64,000 nt of DNA from Acestrorhynchus altus (lineage: Eukaryota; Chordata; Actinopteri; Characiformes; Acestrorhynchidae), in assembly GCA_034509495.1 (NCBI GenBank), contig CM067521.1, positions 1,020,656 through 1,084,655 of the forward strand, given 5' to 3'. The notes under the pieces are model-generated. The model did not search any database, was not told the DNA's origin, and was given only the letters and a program-made list of their open reading frames with translations. How positions within the stretch are numbered: position 1 is the stretch's first letter; every line of letters starts with the position of its first letter. This document shows, in pieces, positions 13,329 through 25,600 of the stretch. The translations under genes were made by a program, and so were the position numbers.

Positions 13329-14142
13329 CGTGTGTCACTCTCTGCTAATAATATTCTTCTTATGGGTTTTATGTTTGGTTTATTTTAGTCTCCCACAGAC
13401 TCACACACACATCATGGTTAGATTAATAGACACGTCCACTGGACTGCTTCGTTCCTGGCTTTATCACTCTGCTCCGTTTACGGAGAGGTGCTGACCTCAC
13501 ATTTGGTATTTAGGCTGTTTCCGCCACAAGGTCAAAGGTCGACGTGAACCTTGAACACATAATTCTGGCCGGACTTTGTTTTCCCGGAAATGTCTAGGGC
13601 CACTTATCCCTTTAGTGCAGAGACAGAAATGTGTGTCGGCTGGATATTTCTGCTTGGTGGACTGTTCTCGGTCCAGCAGTGACACTGAGGGGTTCGAAGA
13701 GTACCAGTGTGTGTTTAAACTCCTGGAGTGGTTTATGGTTGTGGTAAAAATGATAGGGCTATGTATTGTGTAGCAATACTAATATTACAAAAATTGACCA
13801 ACACTGTTTACTTTGTGCTGCCAATCATGGCCAATCACAGACGTCCCAGGCGAGTTCAAAAAGAACCCCGCTGAAACAGTAGCACCATCACTATCATTCC
13901 ACCTGAATGCATCACATTTTAATGTGTTATAAATCCTATAGTAAGTGATGAAACTGTGAAATGGGTGGGTCAGTATTCTGCAGCGCTGAGGGCTACAATA
14001 CCTGCAACAAAAGAGAGATGGAGTGAGGGATGGCACGGTACAGACAGTCATTTTCAGGGTCAAAACATGATATCATGGACTAGTTTTCTGCTCCCAACAC
14101 TGTAACATTGTCTTTAGGCTGCTGGAGTCAGAGAGAGAGAGC

Positions 14143-14221
<79 letters not shown>

Positions 14222-16633
14222 TGAGAGAGAGAGAGAGAGAGAGAGACAGCTGTTGAAAGAAAGCCTTGGCCAGCTGTCTCAGCCTGATTTCCACAAGCAG
14301 TCATGTGCAGGAATCCCAACACCATCACAGCTGAATCTGACCTCCTTTCTTACACCACACACACTCTCCCAAACTTAGAAACATACACACTCAGCACACA
14401 GCTTAGAGGGGACACGTGTGTACTGTATATACACACTCGAAGGCAGCAGCGCTCACATACCATACAAACCTCTCCTCTTAAAAACGAGTGAACAGAACAG
14501 CAACACAAACCATACAAACCGGACACTTTTGACTTGTGTGTTTTATGTAAATGTTAAAATATTGTTTGTAGTTACGGGTCCATTGTGATATCACCGGTAC
14601 TGCCTGGTTCTGTGTGGGTCCATATGACTTCTTAATTTCTGAATCCCACCACACACCCCGCAGGTATTTAGAGCTTGATCATGCTCGTGCAGCTCCGTCT
14701 CATGCACAGTGACCACACTGCCAACAGAACGGGACGCTCTAGTGAGGACCCTCGATGGGTCTAACCCCCCACGACTGGGCTGTGATGTAATGGAAAGTGG
14801 TCTTTGTGCTAAACATATTCAGTCCTAATTATTGAACATCTGCACTGGCTGTATGCAGTCACATACTCACAGTAACCTTCCAGCATCTTGTTTGCAAAGT
14901 GTGGACCATGCTCACAGTGGTGGTGACAAAGAAAGGCTACGAACTTGAGCGAGACATTTGGACCTGCTTTGGTGGGTGGTGCTTGAAGCTGGACTCCCCT
15001 GGCCAAGTAAGACCAGAGTACGAGACGTTGGAGGAGAATCTGCAGAATGTAGGTGATCTATCATTGCTTTCTGCTCACTGTCTAACACAACCAATTTCTC
15101 AGTTTGAGTCAGAGTAGCTGTGTGGCACTTGTGGTCAGCACATAGGCACCGACCACAAGCTCCACTCTGACAGTCTGACAGCACGACAGGTGCTGCTACG
15201 TCAGGACTGACAGGCTGAATAGAGCCTTTGTCATGAAAAATTCACCCGGAGAACCCGGCCAGCTGCCATTTAAGGCAGTGCAAGTGCATGGGTGTTATCA
15301 GTGGGAGGCGTGTGGGCTGAGGAAGGAAGGCGAGTGTGTGTGTATTGTGAGGATAGAGCAGGCCGTGTCACGAGGATCAGGTGGGCCGTGGGTCCAATCA
15401 GACAGAGCGTGAGACGAGAGATGAACTAATCATCAAAAAGGAGCAGTGCTTTAGGTGCTGCATCTTTATCATACGGTCACTTAACACCAACTCAATGGTC
15501 CGCGTAAGACGGACGCGGATATATAATCTAATTCAACACTGCCAAAATAGTCATACTGTACCATATGATACACCGCATATTTCACTGTCAACGAGGGTAT
15601 ACCGTTCATTCACTACTCCCTGCTGGTCACTGTAGGATTGTAAGAGTGAATATTCACTACCATGCTTTCAGAAGCCACATCAACAAAACAGTGACACATG
15701 TTCGCTACAGGAAATGTCCACACTTGATTGTGCAAAGTCACACGTCACAGCTGTGCAACGACACACGCATGACACAAGACTTCAAGTGTTCGTGAATTTC
15801 TCTGGATTTCTCACAATACACTGGACATTTCACTCAACCCATTTTCCAAGGGTTAGTAACAGGAAACGATTTAGTAACATCTGCTAGGTATCCGTCCAAT
15901 TTCCAAAGTAGTTGACACTACACTGACAAAAGTATTGGGACACACCTCCTAATCACTGAATTCTGGTGGTTCATTCGGTCTCATTGCCACAAGTGTATAA
16001 AATTGAGCACCTAGCCAAGCATCAAGCATGATGAAAGCACACCTCCACTGGACTCTGGAGCATCAGCGAACATGAATTCTGTTGAGTGACAAACCACGCT
16101 TCCCTATCAGACAGTCTGATGGATGAGTCTGCGTTTGGCAAATGCCAGGAGTAAACTGCCTGCCTGACTGCTCCGACTGCACTGTAAAGTTTGGATGAGG
16201 AGGGATAATGATATGGGCTTGTTTTTAGGGGTTGACAGTTTTCAGACCTCGGTTTGACGCAACTATCAAATGTTACTGGGCAGGTTTGAGCTGAACGTCT
16301 CTGCAGGTGTAGTTTAAACTGGTATACTGGTCAGATATTCACTACAGCTATGAACAAACCACCGCTGCTCCAGTTAAACTGCACACAAATCTGCACTGGC
16401 CCAAAACTCACCATGTTCATACTGGGATTACTTTCCTGCTCCGCCACAGACAGGCCTGACCAATCAGCAGAGAGAACACCGTCACATCATTTGGTGTGAT
16501 GCATTTTGGTGCACATAGACTTTTCCTATTACAACGCTCCAAGTTCACAACATCATTAACTGATTCGGACCAAAGCAAACAAATTTCAACTGAACAGTTA
16601 ATACAAAATTACAATAATCACTCGTTAATTACC

Positions 16634-16668
<35 letters not shown>

Positions 16669-19600
16669 CTGCAGATTCATACTCAATACAGTTCATTAGC
16701 AGCGTTTGCTCTCCATTCCGTGACCCCGGGGAGTGTGTGGCTTGAATGTAAGAGTGTGTGTGAGTAACTGTTGCTTCGGAGGAATTTCTGAACACATGGA
16801 GGTCGGTTTAAAGGGACGCGTGCACAAGTGTGTGTCTGTGTTTGCATGCGTGTGAATGCGGGAGGGAGGGACGCAGGGCATACGGTGGTCCTGCACATTA
16901 CAGGCAGCAACTGTTCTTGCTCAGTCCAGGACCTTGCAGGTGTTGTTGTGAACGTCTGCATGAATAACGTGGGAAGTTCACGCAGAGCAGCGGCCATTTC
17001 TGCAGCCCCCCGATTGTTTACGATTGTTTGCTAAAAAGGTCGGACGACACTGATTGATGTTGCTCAACTTGTGTGTGCTTTTTACGTCTGTCATTGTTTT
17101 CGGAGCATAAGGGAGTCTTGGGGCTTTCTGAGAGGATATAAATGAACACTTATTTGAAGAAGTACGTGGAAATAGCTTCCGTTTAATTGTCCAGTGGAAG
17201 TTGTGGGAGGAAGCCAAAGCCAGATGCATGAAGGAGCTTTTCTTCTACGCACCTGCCGAAAGCCACTTCCATTGTAATCCCACTAAGAGCGGCTGTTTGA
17301 TTGGATGACTACCCTGCACCGGTTGGAAAGATGGAGAGGACACACCAAAATGTGACTAAAATGGCATTTCAGAAATCGTATGTGCACTATAATGTGTATA
17401 AGTCGACCCTTACAGACGACTTTCTAATGCAATCCTAAAAAACACAGCGCAACCACAAAGCAACCAGGTGTTAACATAACCCTGACTCTAAGCGTTACCT
17501 AAACTTCACCTAAACTTAACAAAAACATAACCTAATCCTATATGTAAGCTTAACTGTAACGTAAGGATAACATAAATGCAACCTAACCTCAACTCTAAAC
17601 TTACCGATAGCAGACCACAGCCTTTCTCAGAATCTGTGATGACGAGTGAAACCAAGAAAAACCAGCAACCACCTCTAGGAAAAGTCCCTCTGTCCACATG
17701 AACATGCTCACCCTGCATACAGACTCTGACTGATCAGAGAGAGGGGGCGGGGCTGACGCTCAACCTGCATACAGACTCTGACTGATCAGAGAGAGGGGGC
17801 GGGGCTGACGCTCAACCTGCATACAGACTCTGACTGATCAGAGAGAGGGGGCGGGGCTGACGCTCACCCTGCATACAGACTCTGACTGATCAGAAAGAGG
17901 GGGCGGGGTTAATAACATCACTCATTTATTATTATAAATATTTGTTAATCTAATTAGTATAAATCATCACTATTCTTGCATTTCAGCTCAAAAACACTCT
18001 GGATGATCAATCAACAGGATTTCTGAGATATAAAGTGGTTTTTGTTCTCACGAGAAAAAATATGTAGGTAACGTTTTGATCAAAACATGGTCAAATTCAG
18101 ACAAATATCTAAATTCTGTTAATATTTATATCTCAAAAACAACAATGATGTCTGCTATGTGCCTCCCATAAACACTTTTATTCATTCATCAAGATCGAGG
18201 ACGTAAAGTGTCCGTTCCACGGTAAAGAGAATGCATCTCCTGTTCGACTGTGCTGTCGTCTCAGTCGGAGGAATTACTCACTGGATTAGACCAGCATGAC
18301 TTCAGGTGGCCAAGAGTATTTCTAGGGAATAAGGTCAGTGGCATTCTTTCAGCCGCACAGCAAAGCAGTGCCTAGATACAGCCGGGCCTATTCTCCTCCA
18401 TACAAAGCCACTGTTTGTTCTGTTCCAGCCTGCACTGGGAAGACACTGGCCTCTCCAGTGGTCACCACACTAATGCATCTCCAGAGCCTGCATTGTTACG
18501 GAAACTGTTCTGAGTCGTCAGTCAACGTATTTGCTGCCCCAAGTGCGCTTCTTTAATTTTGCTCATGTATATTAAACTATAATTAACAGCTATCCGGTGT
18601 ATCAAGCAGCGGCATGTTGTTAATCAAGAGACCATATCACAGATTGTAGTTCATCTGTTTCTCTGCAGACTTTATTCTCCTCCTTTCACCCTGATCTTCA
18701 ATGATCAGGACCCCACAGGACCACCACAGAGCAGCTATGATGTGGGTGGTGGGTCATTCTCAGCACTGCAGTCACACTGACATGGTGGTGGTGTGTTAGT
18801 GTGTGTTGCTGGTACGAGTGGATCAGACACAGCAGTGCTGCTGGAGTGATTAAACCCCAGACTGTTTCCAGAACTACATGAAACATGGAATCAGAGCATG
18901 TGCGAAAGTAAATGAACCACAACTGCATTGATGAAGTCGATTAGTCAAAATGCTCACGTTAAACAGACCAATCATCGGGAAAAAGAGACGCACTGATTAA
19001 AAGGGTGAGGAAACCAACCAAACCACTGTCGTGCCAAAGCGTAAAGCACACAGATCAACGCAGAGGGGACGAGACATCCAAGAACTTCAGGATGAAGGTG
19101 GTGACGGTCCATCAGTCTGGGTAGAGCTACACCACCAGATTCCAACTCCATCTATCCTCCATCCAGACAAATCATTTACAAATAGAGGGCACTTGGACTT
19201 GGACAGCAATCAATTCTGGCCCATCAACAAGTTCTTGACCAGTTCTCCTGCCATCAGTCAGGAAATTGAAGCTGGGATGGAATTGGATTATGCAACAAGA
19301 CAATGACCCAACGTATTCCAGCAAAACTACCAAGGAATGTCTTTAAGAGAAAGAAGAACTGGTGTTGGCCCAGTCAAAGTCTGGACCTCGATCCCATAGA
19401 AATGCTGTTTGAAGTGAACGGTACGTGCAAGGTGTCCCTCCAACCTCTCTTCTGCAAGGAGGAAAACCAAAAAGCAGATGTGAGACTCGTTTGTGGTTAC
19501 TGAAGATGCTTAGTTGAAGTAATGGCTGCAAAAGGTGCCACAAACTGCTCACTGAAAGAGTTCACATACTGCAGTTTTTTCAGAGATAAATAAAGAAAAC

Positions 19601-22600
19601 CTTTTATCATCTTATTCTTCTTCCAGCTGCTCCCTTTAGGGGTCGCCACAGTGGAACATCTGCCTCCATATTGCCCTATCCCCTGCCTCCTCCACTGTTA
19701 CACCAACCATCTCCATGTCCACCTTCACTACATCCATAAACCTTCTCTGAGGTCGTCCTCTTCTCCTTCTGACTGAAAATCTTTCATCTATATTATATAA
19801 TATTTTGAATGTGGGTTCCATTATTACTCAGGCTGCTGTCTTTGTGGGTGTATGGTATGTTCCCAGCATCTGTGAGGGTGTTCTCTGGGTACCAGTGGTC
19901 GTGAAATTGGCCTTAGGTTTTATGTCTACGTATAAATAATGTCTATAACATTTTCATAAGACTATAGAACACGTTAGTGACCTATATTTCACATAAATGA
20001 AGATGATGTGCAATACATAATGCACTCCGTCATGTAATATGTACCATGTTTGTAAAATGTATGAATGTCAATTGGATACACTTATCTGTCAGTATATGAA
20101 ACTGTTCCAATTTAAGAGGTTTGATAAAGTTGACACAAATATGTACATATATGTTTCTAGTTCATATGTGTATTTATTTGATATATGAAAATCTCATATA
20201 TACTGTATGTACATATATTATGAGGATGGTCAGTTTAAGCATTGTGTATTGTTGCTTGCCTAAATAATCCAGTTCCACCAACAGACTTGTGGTTTCTGTC
20301 AATGTTGGTCACAACGTAATCGACGACAACAGAAACGTTTGACGCATAACTGCAGTAGCAACCATCCTTTAGCTGTTACCCACACTGTGGGCCACTTGAC
20401 TCTGTAACATCGTCAGAAACCACAGACGTAGGTGTCTTATACTAACAGAAACACAGACGACAGAAAATATTACAGCTGTTTCTGCATCAATACACTGGTT
20501 TCCAGTTTCTTCGGATTGGTTTTGAAGTACCGTTACTGGGTTTTAAAGTATTACATCGATTAGCGTCATCAGGCATCATGGACTGTTTATCTCTGTACGG
20601 TCAAAATGAATCTTTCAGATCCAGAACTGCACGTTTGTTTAAAGTAATAGTTAATAAGAAGAGAAAAGCATTTTATTCCAAAAAATGAAACAACCACCCT
20701 CTTGAGAAGTAACATCAGTATAAAGTGTTAAAAATCATGAACATTATAAAATTATAAACACATTTATTTGCTTATTTTATATTAAGCTTTAGGTCCAAAC
20801 TGTCAACTTTCTGAATTTACTCCTTTTTATTGCTAAAATTATTGCTTTTTCATTCAAATTCTATTATTTATCAAATTTTATATCCATAATTTTGTTTTAT
20901 TCTATTTTACTGCTTTTTCATGTTACTCATTTCTTAAAGTAAATGTTTATTTTCTATTTCATTTAATACCTTTCTTAACATTACAGCTTTTTCATATTTT
21001 AAAGCTATAACCTTTGTGTCATTTCAATTTGACCTTACTTTTGTTCATCTTCTTTATTGAAGTATGTTGTGAATTATCTTATTATTCATTCATAAATATT
21101 AATTAACACATGCTATTGTATTTTTTCTCCTGTCTCTCAGACACTCTTTGCCAAAGCTCTCTACGACAACACAGCGGAAAGCCCGGATGAACTGGCTTTC
21201 CAGAAAGGAGACATCGTTATGGTGAAGGAGCAGATCGTGGTGGGGAGCCCTGGCTGGTGGAAATGCTCTCTACACGGGCAGGAAGGTTTGGCTCCAGCTA
21301 ACCGCCTGATCTGCCTTCCTCCAGTAGAGGCTGAAGCCCTGGCTTTCAAAACCCAGTCCATTTATCAAATCCCCAAAGTGGCACGACCCTTGGCGGCCAG
21401 TCCAACCTATGAGGTCATGGACCGGATCTATAAGGTTCCCTCCGTGCAAAGCTCCATGCCTGAGGGAAACGCCTCTCCACACAGGGTAGGTATCCAGCAG
21501 CTTTCCAAATGAAGAGTGCATGTGATTCGTCCGCGTTTTAAAGAAAGGGTTTAATCAGCTTTAACAGCCTAAAAATCCATTTTTAAACTAATCCTAAAGT
21601 AGAGATTACATTTCTCATTTATTTACATCAATATTCCAGATCTGTGAGGGCAAACCTATGTGAACCTTTAGGGTCAGCAGATCATCTGAAGGTGAAATTA
21701 GAGGTGTTTTTAATCAGTAGGGGTCTATCAGGTGTGAGTGGGCGTGGCCTGTTTTATTTAAAGAACATGGATCTAACAAAGTATAAAAGGTTACAAAACC
21801 ATCTCTAAAGAGTTTGGACTCCATCAGTCCACAGTCAGACCGACAAATGGAGGAAATTCAAGACCATTATTAGCCTCCCCAGAAGTGCTCCACCAACAAA
21901 GGGCTGCATTTTGCTGCATCCAGACCAGGATGGCTTGCAACACTTTTATCCTCACAGATATGAAATATTGGATCCTTGTCCTCGTTAAATAAGTGTAATT
22001 TTCTCATTTGTTTGATTTGATTTTCTTAATGAAAATCTGATAAAGTTTTAGCTCTAATTTATGAAGAAAATACATTTCAAAGGGTTCACAAACTTTCAAG
22101 CAACACATTAAATGGTGTGCGACGTGTTAGATTGCTAGAAATGGGACTTTCAGGTCCAGCAAGTTAAAGCCCATCCCAGGATTTGGTTGGACGGCTCGGG
22201 CAGCTTTGCCATGACTAGCAAAATAAACTCAAGTCGAACCGAAAATGCAAGTGGTGGATCTGGATTATCCAATAAAAACCTTCTTCAGGATTTGGTTCCA
22301 ACTGCCTGGGCAGATCTGCTGCAGACTAACTTGCTGGACCTGAAGACCCACCTCTGCAGGTTGCTATTGTTTACTGTAAAAACCCTGATAGATGCAGAAA
22401 TGCCAATGCATTGAAATGATAAGATCAGACGTGTTAGATGTATGTTCACATGTCAAAGCATTTGCAAAGGTTTCAAAGCTCTCCTCACCACGAGAAAGCC
22501 AGTGAGGCCTGGCAGTGATACTCGCTCAGGATAAGGGGCAGTCATCCTGCTTATTAAAGCACTAGCAGATGGGGGCTTGGATAGGCATGCAGCACAGCAT

Positions 22601-25600
22601 CTTTATGGAGCCATAAAAGAACAGAAAAGACTTCAGACAGCACTAACTGCAACCAGCAGAGAGCAAATACGAGAGAGAGAAAGAGAGGGCGAGGTGTCAG
22701 CGACGGGCGGGTATGGGGTCTGGTAGGCCCATGTGTTGCCAATTTCCCTTGGTGCTTGAGGCAAAAATGTTTACCTTTACAGTAGTTCCCCACCAGTCCA
22801 TGTGCATCATGGTTTTAATTAGAGAACTGGGTTAATTGGGCAGACATACTGATTCAAGAATGTCTGGCCAACAAAAACAAGTTCATGGTCAGCTACTTTA
22901 AACAAACGCTACTCTTTAACTCTTACAAACCGAGATCCACACTTTGCAGACAGGTAGATGCTGTTTTCTAGGCTTCATAAGGACCATGATACACATAAAC
23001 TACAAGACAAAATTCACTCATTTCCAACGGAATTAAATCCCAGTTTTAAAGCCAAAGGAGCTTCCAGTGCATGTTTACTGCTCCGTCCACATGAACATGA
23101 TCAACCTGCATACAGACTCTGACTGTTCAGAGAGAGGGGGCGGGGCTGATGTTCAACCTGCATACAGACTCTGACTGATCAGAGAGAGGGGGCGGGGCTG
23201 ATGATCACCCTGCATACAGACTCTGACTGATCAAAGAGAGGGGGCGGGGCTGATGCTCACCCTGCATCAGTTTGGCTCTTTCTTTACTCAAAAAATTGTA
23301 GGCGCAAGTACCTTGTCGATCAAAACCTGGTCAAATTCATACAAATATTTAAATTCTCTTATTATCTATATCTCAAATTAAGTCAAATTAGAGTACTCTA
23401 GGATTTAAGGATTAAGAATATCTGATACATGTGATCATCTCTAATTCTGGGGAATTAAAGTATGTCAAACTACAAAAACATCCCCCAAAATTAGAATAGG
23501 GTTCTACAGATTAAAGTTGTAATTGAATAAGGAAAAGATGCAGAACTTAATTTTGTCTCTTGCTTTACAGATGGTACAACATTCCATCAGTGCAGATGTG
23601 TATGATGTTCCGAGTCCTGTGAGTAAAGGCTCCCTAACCACAGTAAGTTTTAAATCACTACTTTGCTTCTATTCACTGTTTATAAGTAACTAATATTATC
23701 TGCTTGTTGATACACAGATACCATCACCGCAGCCTTTAGTACAGAAGAACTTTATGATGACATCTACAGATGTCCAGAGCAGATACGAAACTATGGAGAA
23801 CAGAATGTGGAAGCCGTGTCACAACAACGTAAGTAGTATAGAATATAACAGTATAGTACACTCACTGACGAAGAATGTCTCAGGAAAATATGGAAATGAT
23901 TATCGATGTGGTCTGATTAGACACTGGCCCTTGGCATAAAAGTGCTTCCCTTGCTGCCCTATAAAAGGCTCTCAGAAGCTACTTTTGTGTAGTGTACCTC
24001 TTGGTGAGAGATCACTGACTGCTACACATGCCTCTATAACACATATGGATTGCTACAGCCTGGAACCATATCGTCTTTAGTGAAGAATCCAAGTTCTGTT
24101 TGGGGTCTGACAACAGATGGGAGGCCTCATGGCGAGTGATTTGCTGTGGAGCAACACCGCAGACTGCTGCGTACAACAGTTGGTCACCTCTAGTAGTGGT
24201 AAGAGGGCTAATAACAGCTGGGTTATATGTCCTGCGGACACATTTCCTCACCAGATTTACTGTCAATCAAGCATTTATGGAAGTGGCTTCAGCTTCGGCA
24301 ACCTAGGGGTGTGCAGGATCTACAGGCCCAGCTGCAACATCTGTGGGATTTGTGGGATGCCATACCTGCACGCCTCCACGCCCAACCAGAGCTTATCTAA
24401 TTTACAGACTAGAGTCCCAACAGTGTACTGCTTCAATTCCTCATTAGACTCATTTGTTCACTCTAATATTGTAATCACATCTATCATTACATTCACACAT
24501 AGAAAGATCCTTTACGGTGCATTTTTGTCAACGTGTACGATAGTCTCATAGATTTCTTCTCATGGGGTAATATTTAAGATTCTTGATACTAAACTAGTTC
24601 AATGATCCCTGAACGTGAAATTTTTGTGTGTTTCAGGTCTATGCGAAACCACCACCGATCGCCCAAGAGTCTAATTATGACATCCCCATGCCATTAAAAA
24701 GTGAGCTTCACCAAAATGAAGCTCATGGCTACAGCACTATGCCAAACCCACGCAAATCTGAATGGATTTATGATGTACCTGTAAAATCTGAGAAGTCAGA
24801 AGCTGGTAGCTATAGCACCATGCTGTTACAAGGCATGAATGCAAAACAACAACTTTACGACACTCTGCCAACCCGCGTTCCTTTTACAACAACCTCTGCT
24901 GGCTTGCCCTATGACATTCCAAAATCCAGTATTGCTGGACAAAAAAGTGCAGACTCCAGCAAGCCAGGGGAGGAATCCATCTATGACATACCACCTACTG
25001 CCAAACAAAGACAATCCTCTCTGGATGCTACAGCAGTCCAAAAGCTGCACAGTTTAAATTTGAGCTATTCAGAGAAGGGACCTGTTCCTTTGGAGTACAG
25101 AAGTGGACCCATGTATGATCTTCCCAAAGGGTGCCCCTCAAGGGGCAGGCAGGCAAGAGTATCTAGCCAGTCCCATGATACAGCAATAATCTTGGAGAAT
25201 GAGGAAAATATTGAAAAGGGCAGATGTCTACCTGTGTCCAACAACCAACGTAGCTCCACAGCATCAACTGCTTCAACCACCTCCAGCTCTTCCAGGAGCT
25301 CCTGTGACTCCCTGATGCTAAGCTCCCCTTCTCCTGAACCTCTGAGGGAGATCACAATGTCTCAGGAGGATGTCGGCAAAAGGTTGCTGGAACTCCAGGA
25401 AATGGTATTTCAGGCCATTCCAAAACTCATGAATTTTGTCAGCAGCCACTGGAGAAGCCGGGAGCACCTTGGCCAACATCTCAAAGAAATCCACAAAGCA
25501 GCTGAAGGTGTAGCTAATTCGATCACCAGCTTCCTCAATTTTACTCTGGATGTTAGAGGAAATGCCCGGCGTCTTACTGACTCCAACCTGCAAGCCAGGC

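Larger units (their letters stand above)
5545..21140 (+). other. cass4: cass4 intron 1 (15.6 kb)
   Basis: It has GT-AG ends. It holds the foldbacks, SINE, Tc1 relics, minisatellites and microsatellites listed separately. Stretches 6140-7030, 10140-10850, 11180-12000, 12380-13020, 13720-14100, 14250-15900, 16240-17690, 18140-18630 and 19830-21120 show no gene or class-assignable element; the last is AT-rich (CTATTTTACTGCTTTTTCAT style). Confidence 0.7.

Noticed and set aside
23718..23828. Using the ELYDDIY frame for cass4 exon 4
   Set aside because: It would need non-zero phases on both sides, and the continuation into exon 5 meets a stop after about a dozen codons.
24117..24551. 144-codon frame ahead of cass4 exon 5 as an extra cass4 exon
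   Set aside because: It translates a Tc1-like relic out of its proper frame, ends before the exon 5 acceptor and breaks phase; the TTTCAG acceptor at 24636 fits homology.
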